Source: Coniochaeta sp. PMI_546
Taxonomy: Eukaryota; Ascomycota; Sordariomycetes; Coniochaetales; Coniochaetaceae
Assembly: GCA_021432605.1 (NCBI GenBank)
Contig: MU271148.1
Span: 1,743,362 to 1,807,361 of the forward strand
Length of the DNA stretch: 64,000 nucleotides
Direction of reading: 5' to 3'
Part shown: positions 56,936 to 64,000 of the stretch, in pieces
Numbering within the stretch: position 1 is the first letter of the stretch
Layout: each line of letters starts with the position of its first letter
Notes under the pieces: generated by a model
What the model was told of the DNA's origin: nothing
The model's database searches: none
Seen by the model: only the letters and a program-made list of their open reading frames with translations
Program-made: the position numbers and the translations under genes

Positions 56936-59900
56936 GGGTTGGGCTTGAGCTATCAGGAAAGTCCACCTTGATGAGGGGGTGGCTTTGTTTGTTTGTGTAC
57001 GATAATCTCCGGGAGGGGAAAGGAGGGTGAGGAGGTTGCTCAGCCACGATGTCATGGCCTTCGGTCCGTGGGTGCGGATGTGGGTGCGAGCTCGTTCGGC
57101 GTCTTTCGATATGCCGTAGTTCGTGTCCGTCTGGTGTGCTCTCCATGGGCGTTTAGCCAAATTAGACCTCCAGATCGCTGGGGCGTGCAGACTTGAACCC
57201 CATGATTGGGCTTGGCATGAGCGTTGTCATCTGTACGATGTTGTGTACGTATACAGCTGTATCGTGGTGTCTGCCAGAGAGGTTTAACCTTCAAGACATG
57301 TGGGATGGTGTAAGCTCCATGCATAAAGCTATACCGTCAATCAACTGTGTTACACAAGTCGGTGCGACTTCCTCAAAGCTCGTCGAGCATTTCTCGATTG
57401 CTGAGTGATATACTTTTCTTCAAACCCAGAACGAACTGGGAAACCGTCCAGTCGGGTGACATCGTGTGCTAGGGCAAAGTGGCTATGCAAACGTTTGCAC
57501 ATGGCAAGCAGAAGCGGAAAGCCAACATCTTCCACGACAGATTTGCTCACTAGACTCACTTAGAGCATCGTAAGCCCTGATACTGTGGTCCTAGAGTGTA
57601 CAGGAGGGCTCCAGGCTGTTTGACTTTTGGTGCAGTATCGTCAATCGAACTCGGTACGTTACCTCGACTGTAGACATTCAGAGCTATACATGTAGTCACG
57701 CAGTCTGGCTCGCTCGTCGTCTGATCCCTATCGTCTGAACATCTCTTCGTAGTTGTTGTTCTTGATCACTGGCGTGCACTTATACATCGACGAAGCCGGA
57801 TATCTACGTCCCGTTGCAGCACCTCAAGACGACATGTATTGGATCTACACCGGTCACGGAAACGACGAATATGTCTATCTATCTCTTCAGCAAGACGGAA
57901 AACTCGGCGGGAGGGCCTCGAGTTTCTGGGAGGCTACGCTGTGGTGCCAGGACTAACGAGCTCGTCTTTGGCACATGGTCCATCAGACGTCCTAACATCT
58001 TCAACGCCTGCAAACTCAATGATCAATATTGAACGTGGAGACACCGTTCGCAGCAGCGTGTGTACTAGTATCGTACTCGTTACCGTGCCTGTGTAAGTCA
58101 GGCATCACGGTGCGGACCGATGAATTGTCTTTGCCAGGCCAAAGGACCAAAAGATCGTGAGGTTGCAGGTACATATGAGATGGGTAGTGGTAGGAGTTGG
58201 GACATCAGATGTTGAGTATCTCACAAAACAGACTGTCTCTGCGTTTCGAGGTATTGTTTGCGATCTGGCTTCACAGTGTAGTTAATATCGGGGATACATA
58301 TGGGTGAGCATGAGTTGACGTTCCGGGAATGCATCGTCGTTGTTACCTTATCTGAGCATAACTACCTTATCCATAACGTGCAGCACCTACATTTGCGACT
58401 TTATTCTCTCTGACAGGAGCGAGGTAGCAGTGAATAACACTCTCTGTCAATTTCAAGGTACGTCGACGTCGATTTGTTAGCAGTTGGAAATGGAGCGAAG
58501 CTCCTTGTGCTGCTCGATACCGACATATCTTTGCCTCCTGATCTGGTTCCCAGAGACCTGGGCAATACGGTGGGTCTTGCGAACACACCATATTCGGTCG
58601 CGGGATCTAGGTACCTTGATGCGTCCCCGTCAAGGCCCAATCAATCCCTACGTTTCAATGTGCACAACATATTGAAACAGTCGATATCTACAAGTAGGCT
58701 GCGCAGGCGGGGTCGGAGCACATAAGGCGAGAAGTGCAAGATGGCCTGTTGCCCTGCCTCGGGCTCAGTCAAGTCGGTATTTAGTTTCAGGTTGACAAGC
58801 CATTGCCATGCCTCCCTTGCCGCGTATACTCTTCATCGCAATTCACTCCCATCAGCACAGTTGTGATGGCAATAAGGCCTCCGCAGGATGGCTGAGCGTC
58901 AGAAGTCCAAGCTGCCGGAGATTACCCCGTCCTTCCGTGTGGCTTGAGAGGTGAGGTTATCCACATGGCCAAATTGGCCGCCGAAGGTTGTTTGAGTCAA
59001 AAGACTGACAAGACTGACGGACAAGGTTGAGAGAGGCTGGCAATACGGAGCAATGCTGTCGAATGACCCATGGCTGAGCCGATCGTTCTGGAACTCGGAA
59101 CCGCCCAAACTTATGGGCCAAAACGGCAAGAACAACGCCGCCCGAGTTTAAACAGTGGGCTGCAGAGATCACCGCCGAGAAACTCTCTGGTCTCGATACG
59201 CTTTGTGAGTGAGGCTGTGCTGGAGGTTTCTGTTGGGAGACGTCACGGGAGGCCAATCAAACAACCAATCTCGGAAGATTTCTTTCCACAGCATTTTTGC
59301 CTCGTACCTCGTCTGCTCGTGCTGCTTTCACACTGCTGAGCTTGGCCTGAAGAAACACCGATCAATACGCCTCTGGACGCATCAGTCCGTGGCTGGCAAG
59401 TGGCGATTGGAGGTTCAAAGTCTTGGAAGGCTTGGGGTTTGCTGATACATAGGTACCTTAATTCATGGTATGCAATGGCGCATGTCGAACAGCTGCCTGA
59501 TGTGGTAAGCTCATGTAGCGCAACTCCACGTTCTGAGTGACAACTGCGTAAGGCAGATAGACAATACTTTATGAATGAGACCTATGACACACCTGTCCTC
59601 GTTGCTTCATACTGTTCATCGTTGGTGGTTTTCCGAAATGATGAGGCTTAACTGTGGCACACTGAGACATGAATGAGAGGCCTCGATCTGGGCCTGCCTC
59701 AAGGTACCTTACCCAGTGTACCTTCTTCCACAAGCCGCAAAACGTCAGAGGCGCTACACGTGTAATCCTTCAGATTGGGCCTTCCAAAACCGGAGGGTTC
59801 CAGTGCACCCCACCAATTGGAGGCTTGGACCTGCATTAAGGTAACGCAGCCGTGAAAAACGGGCCAAGCAAGGGTTACAGTTTTCTGGGCTTTGTACCGC

Positions 59901-60211
59901 CCTCTTTCCCCCGCAGATACAGTGTACCAGCAGGGGCATGCCGCCACCTTCCGCATCCCGTCGACGGCCATCGAAATATATAACCTCCGCCACTCACGCA
60001 ACCTCATCCTCTTCCTAGATCACACCTCTGCATCTCTGCTTTCGATTCAGGGAAAGGACAACACATGCTCCAAAGGCCGACTTACTTTGCTCGAGGCTCA
60101 TAACACAGTTCTCTCTGCTCTTATCTGCATGGTACCGTCTCCATTCAGATACACTTAGCCTGAAACATCACACCAAGTTCATACCAGACGACAAGACCAC
60201 TCTTGTCAAAG
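56936..60211. other. 3.3-kb region without a recognised gene
   Basis: Only short unrecognised ORFs. GGTACC palindromes recur at 58609, 59451 and 59701, the last directly followed by ACCC. The final 250 bp are likely the calcipressin promoter and leader. Confidence 0.5.
59701..59710. repeat. AAGGTACCTT palindrome
   Basis: Exact 10-bp palindrome about 500 bp upstream of the calcipressin start; same core as at 33766 and 33854. Confidence 0.6.
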
Positions 60212-61012
60212 ATGGAGCACCAGGAAGAAGCCCGTCCGGCACCACCTAGCCGATCGTCGACGACCTCTTCCAGAAAATCAACCCTCACCCTCGATCTCTC
60301 TAACCTGCCACCGCTGACCCAACCGGCTGTGCCGTCCAACACCCTCATCTTCACCAACCTCCAAAATCCCGACATCTTCCGCCCGGATAATCTTCAAACC
60401 ATCCGCGACCTTATAGCCTCCACAGTACCCATCCACTCCTGGGCTCCTCTCAAGTCCTTTCGGCGCATAATTGTCTCCTTCTTCGATGAGCAAGCGGCGA
60501 TACAAATCCGCTCCATCTGGGACGGCGAGGCCATCCTAGGCGAGCGTTGTCGCGTCTACTTCGGCGCCCCGACGCCAACCGATCTAGCGGAGAAAGACCA
60601 CCACCTTGCCCTGCCCGATGCAGGAAAACTGTTTTTCATCTCCCCGCCGCCCAGCCCGCCACACGGGTGGGAAATGAAGCTTGAAGATGCGCCGAACAAG
60701 ATGGTCCACGCGGACGACCTAGCAGAAGCGCTAGCGAAGCTGAGACATCAAGCTGGAGGGCCAGTCTCGCCCGCGTCGCCGGTGGATAGTACGATGGGTG
60801 GTGCTGATGCGCCTTCCCCACGGGCGAGCGGGCAGCGGAGTCGGAGCTCGACGCTCATCTTCCACCCCCAGGAGCACGGCGGCAGCCCGGGACTGCCCTG
60901 CATCGCGGTCGATGACATGACGGATGAGCCGGAGGAGCTGAGCCCTGCTGTGCCGAAGCCTATTCAGGCGCATACGGCCCGGCCTCCGGTTGAGTTGATG
61001 CACGATGCTTAG
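60212..61012 (+). CDS. Calcipressin (calcineurin regulator, RCAN family)
   Basis: Single exon, 266 aa, from the ATG at 60212 (MEHQEEARP); an upstream in-frame start at 60203 is a TTG. Calcipressins bind and modulate calcineurin. An RRM-like fold covers about 45-125 (NTLIFTNLQNPDIF, IIVSFFDEQAAIQIR). It is followed by the signature KLFFISPPPSPPHGWEM at about 138-155, matching the conserved FLISPPxSPP phosphorylation motif. Near the C-terminus PCIAVD (about residue 229) fits a PxIxIT calcineurin-docking motif. Further SP sites lie in the linker. It converges with the mpaB-like gene (540 bp). Confidence 0.92.
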   Translation: MEHQEEARPAPPSRSSTTSSRKSTLTLDLSNLPPLTQPAVPSNTLIFTNLQNPDIFRPDNLQTIRDLIASTVPIHSWAPLKSFRRIIVSFFDEQAAIQIRSIWDGEAILGERCRVYFGAPTPTDLAEKDHHLALPDAGKLFFISPPPSPPHGWEMKLEDAPNKMVHADDLAEALAKLRHQAGGPVSPASPVDSTMGGADAPSPRASGQRSRSSTLIFHPQEHGGSPGLPCIAVDDMTDEPEELSPAVPKPIQAHTARPPVELMHDA

Positions 61013-61552
61013 CATTGCTAGGAACATCATTGTGTAGTGAGTCTTTTGTTTTAGGGGTCATGTGTTTCGATAAAGGGGCTGAGCATAGAGGCTTGGGCAC
61101 ATGGGTTGGAGGCAGTTGTTTTGTTATACCTCCATGAAATACCTACGGAAAGGATATCTGGCGTTTCGGGCTTTCTTAAAGCATTGTATTTAAGGTACCA
61201 AGCAGGGCATTCTTCATAACGTGGCGTTTGATTCTCAGAGGTTATCATAGCACTCGGTAATAGAGCAAACTGGCTGAACAACTCCCGATGAGCGATGACT
61301 ACCTGTCCACTGTGACTTGAGCTTCAGCGAGCTTCCTTACTGGGGTGAACTTGGGTTGTTCTTGTCATTGCGAATCTCTATGCGACCGTCGTACATAATT
61401 GTGTTTGTTACATGTCTCTTACCATCGTACAACTCGCCCTGCAAGGGAATCCCCACCGGCATCTCTTTCGTAAGCTTACCCGCGTAAAAACCGTCGATCA
61501 TCTGCAACCATACTGCTGTCATTGCAGGACATACACGGCAAACACTTAACCT
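61013..61552. other. Convergent 3' region calcipressin / mpaB-like
   Basis: 540 bp; one AAGGTACC element at 61192. Nothing else recognised. Confidence 0.5.
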
Positions 61553-63085
61553 TCACGCCTTCTGGAACATTCCTGAAGCGTATCTCAGCCCCAGCCAACC
61601 GATAGCAGCCACCACCATTCCCGTAACCGCCAGCGTCCTTACGTTCCGTCTCTCCACGCCAGGCTCCCCTACCACAAACCCACGCTTCTCACCGCCGCTC
61701 TCGTCTCCTGCAGTATTGACATCCAGACCGGGCACGTACTTGAACTCGTGCGCCGCCTCGCCTCCACCAGCGAGCGCGACAGTAACACGATGCAGCTGGC
61801 CCTTCAACCCCTCAATGCGCCGCCTGTCCCACGCCGGGATCATACGTGATGCGTAGCAAACTGCCATAAAGAACACACACTGTGCCCCAACAAGCACAGT
61901 GTACCAGACCCCCGGCTTCGGCACGTCCAGCGCATCACTCAGTTCCCAGCCGTTCAACCACCTCGTCTCCGCCCTCAGAAAACTCTCACTGGCCAGCGAC
62001 GGCGGCGTATTCGCCAGCGCCGCAATGATGTTATTGGCCAGCACCCGCGACGTCGGGCTGGGGTCTATCTCCGTCATCATCAGGCTCTCCATGACGGCCT
62101 TTGCCTGCGCGGGCGAGGCAAAGTACGGGTCGGTCGGGGTGCCCAGGAGGTAGGCCACGTACCGCCAGAGGGCGACGTAGTCCTCCCTCTCGCCGGCCGT
62201 GAGGTATATCCCCTGCCGCGGGAAGGAGACCCAGATCAGCGTCGCGCTGAAGGCGGCGATGGTGCCTATGCTGTCCAGGTCGTTGATCGGGACGCCGTGC
62301 CGGGACACGTCGTAGTATCGGCCTCTCTTGCCCTCCCCGCCGGTGGCGAGCTGCAGGATGCGCCGCCTGACGCTGGCGTGGAGGAAGCGGACTTTGACGG
62401 ACGACTTCCAGCCCTCGCCCCCCGGGCTCAGGCTGTCGATGTCCCGCGTGACGAGGAGGATGTGCTGGAAGGTCTCCAGGAGGCGCCGGCGGGCGACGCG
62501 CACGCCGAAGCCGCCTGTCCGCGATAGGGTCTCGACGACGCGGTAGCCGCCCATGCCGCCCAGGAGGGACTGGAAGGTGAGGCCTACTATGGCTGGGCCG
62601 GCGTAGCGGTAGAAGACTGCTTGGCCGCGAGCGATCTGGGGCAGGTCGACCCATGGGGGAACGGTGTTGAGGTCGGTCCAGAGGCGGGTTAGGGTCGGGT
62701 GGGAGGTATGGTGTGCTTTTAGGAGGGCGTAGTAGTCGCGGTGGGAGGAAGGAGGCGGCGAGGGCTTGGTGAATGGGGTTGAGGAGTCGGTGTTTGCCGG
62801 ATTCAAAGAAGGAAGTTTCTCTGAAGGAGACCCCGGTTGGGACGGGTTCTCTGAGGAAGGTGGTGTCTCCGTGGATGTTTGCTTGTTTGAGCCTGCTGGC
62901 TTGTCCCTATCTTGTGGCCGCGTAGCTGGCGGCGAGATCTCGTCCAGGATGTCGAGGCACTCCGTTGCCAGCTCGTCGTAGGAGTACGTTAGGTGTGCGA
63001 GTTCCTCCCTGGTACGGTGGTCTGGCGTCCACTTGAAGCTATATCCCCATGTCCGGCACCAGTCCTCTCCCGTTCGCCACCACAT
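61553..63085 (-). CDS. mpaB/rubber-oxygenase-type protein (DUF2236)
   Basis: Single exon, 510 aa, ATG at 63085. The protein matches by recognition the ER-bound oxygenase mpaB / rubber (latex) oxygenase catalytic-domain family, whose members use a b-type haem. The core lies at about 115-370 and includes GPAIVGLTFQSLLGGMGGYRVVETL, the KVRFLHASVRRRI motif (His236, the likely haem ligand by family pattern) and NDLDSIGTIAAFSATLIW. Two hydrophobic helices near the C-terminus (WYTVLVGAQCVFFMAVCY and VTGMVVAAIGWLGLRYASG) suggest membrane anchoring. Residues 50-115 are a Pro/Ser-rich disordered linker. No biosynthetic neighbours are present, so a role in secondary metabolism is not supported by context. 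Substrate unknown. Confidence 0.85.
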   Translation of the reverse strand: MWWRTGEDWCRTWGYSFKWTPDHRTREELAHLTYSYDELATECLDILDEISPPATRPQDRDKPAGSNKQTSTETPPSSENPSQPGSPSEKLPSLNPANTDSSTPFTKPSPPPSSHRDYYALLKAHHTSHPTLTRLWTDLNTVPPWVDLPQIARGQAVFYRYAGPAIVGLTFQSLLGGMGGYRVVETLSRTGGFGVRVARRRLLETFQHILLVTRDIDSLSPGGEGWKSSVKVRFLHASVRRRILQLATGGEGKRGRYYDVSRHGVPINDLDSIGTIAAFSATLIWVSFPRQGIYLTAGEREDYVALWRYVAYLLGTPTDPYFASPAQAKAVMESLMMTEIDPSPTSRVLANNIIAALANTPPSLASESFLRAETRWLNGWELSDALDVPKPGVWYTVLVGAQCVFFMAVCYASRMIPAWDRRRIEGLKGQLHRVTVALAGGGEAAHEFKYVPGLDVNTAGDESGGEKRGFVVGEPGVERRNVRTLAVTGMVVAAIGWLGLRYASGMFQKA

Positions 63086-64000
63086 CTTGATCAAGTGTCA
63101 AGAAGAATACGCTCATCAAGCTCAAGCCGCACAGCCAAGGTATTTGACCTCTATACTACATGAGGCGTTCAACGGCTCGCTGCAAAATTTACTGAATCGT
63201 ACTTGCTACAATGCTTGAAGCATATGTCAAGGCTGAAAGGCTCAAACATGGACAAAGAGCCAAGGAAGAAAAGGTCTGGTTGAACATGGAAACCCATACA
63301 AGGAGGCAAGGTCTTCGACGTCTCGAGTCTCGACGTCAGGACAATATGCGGGTCTCGATAGTACACCACCTTCATCGACTAGACCTCAGACCTACCTAGC
63401 GTCCGAAGTATCGGTATCATCACTTGCGCCACTTATAGAGCTCACTGGAAGCCCGCGTGCCCCTAGCCCGCGTTCCGTGATCTGTGATATTCGACATGTC
63501 TTGGCTTGAGATCGCTTCGTCCGGAGAATGTCCAACGACAGTAAGATTCATCGCAACTGCATGACCGAAGACTTCGCCTCGGCTGAGCTCAACGCGGTTC
63601 ATGACGTCGTCCATCTCGCGTTAGATGGCCCCACCTCTTTGGCTAGACTTGCCTTATGTAAGCCGGCGTTAGCTACAATGCACTAGCGTGTTTTGGTTGC
63701 ATTGGCGGCTTGGCCCGAATTTTTCGAGACAATCACCCTCTCGAGGTTTTGGGGCTGGTTGTTGTCGCCCATCGAAAGATTCAGGCGCCTCATATGCGAT
63801 GAACTGCTCGTGCCGGACAGCTGCGCTCCGCATCTTTATAAGGAGCGTCGTTCGTGTCCATACTCCATCCCTTACTCCTGCACGGGGTGCGCGGTCATGT
63901 CAGACATTGTCGCAACCCTTCCGATACGCTCGCCGACATGGTCCAGTTGACGTGTTCCGGACGCTGCCGTTCCCAGCCTCGTCTCGAAGACGCATGGGCA
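63086..64000. other. Right-edge region without a recognised gene
   Basis: About 900 bp, presumably the promoter of the mpaB-like gene and more. ORFs here are short and unrecognised. Confidence 0.5.

Noticed and set aside
1-64000. CRISPR arrays, bacterial operons, secondary-metabolite cluster or transposons
   Set aside because: No regularly spaced repeats, no transposase-like ORF, no terminal repeats and no PKS/NRPS/terpene-type genes; the mpaB-like gene stands without pathway neighbours.

Overview
The window reads as nuclear DNA of a filamentous ascomycete (Pezizomycotina, most likely Sordariomycetes). The genes have short GT..AG introns, mostly 50-160 bp. The proteins are closest in feel to Sordariomycete orthologues: Upf3 with a second RRM, a TBL1/Sif2 WD40 protein with a LisH, an Ssn6 corepressor with a Pro/Gln-rich tail. 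Intergenic regions are long and rich in GGTACC palindromes. No organellar, bacterial or viral segment and no intact transposon was seen. Species cannot be fixed from the sequence. Gene models below are spliced by eye, using reading frame, splice-site consensus and family conservation.

Layout. 0-10 kb: a secreted six-hairpin-type glycosidase (partial, minus), a prenylated MINDY-type deubiquitinase (plus), mitochondrial ATP synthase OSCP (minus) and MOB1 (minus). 10-13 kb: no gene recognised. 13-20 kb: a putative single-pass membrane protein with a Cys-rich ectodomain and a proline-rich tail, the nonsense-mediated decay factor UPF3, and a coiled-coil protein. 20-29.7 kb: gene-poor, with a second coiled-coil protein and one unrecognised ORF, plus perfect inverted and tandem repeats. 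29.7-36 kb: a TBL1/Sif2-like corepressor subunit and a TMEM115-like membrane protein. 36.7 kb: a lone tRNA-Glu(CTC) in an otherwise empty stretch.

41-57 kb is a dense housekeeping block: SSN6/CYC8, mitochondrial L16, RFC1, MGE1 (GrpE), RPB3, a dicarboxylate-type mitochondrial carrier and mitochondrial PheRS. Adjacent genes there alternate between convergent and divergent, with two divergent promoters of about 410 bp (MRPL16/RFC1 and MGE1/RPB3). 57-64 kb holds a calcipressin (calcineurin regulator) and an mpaB/rubber-oxygenase-type protein, convergent.

Functional themes are mitochondrial biogenesis and respiration (OSCP, L16, Mge1, carrier, PheRS), transcription and corepression (Ssn6, TBL1, Rpb3), replication (Rfc1), RNA surveillance (Upf3) and cell-cycle or calcium signalling (Mob1, calcipressin). 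No biosynthetic gene cluster is apparent. The most unusual signals are a nine-fold Trp-acidic motif array in the deubiquitinase, an Spt5-CTR-like tail on RPB3, a 17-nt microexon in the TBL1 gene, and an in-frame alternative start inside MOB1 intron 1.
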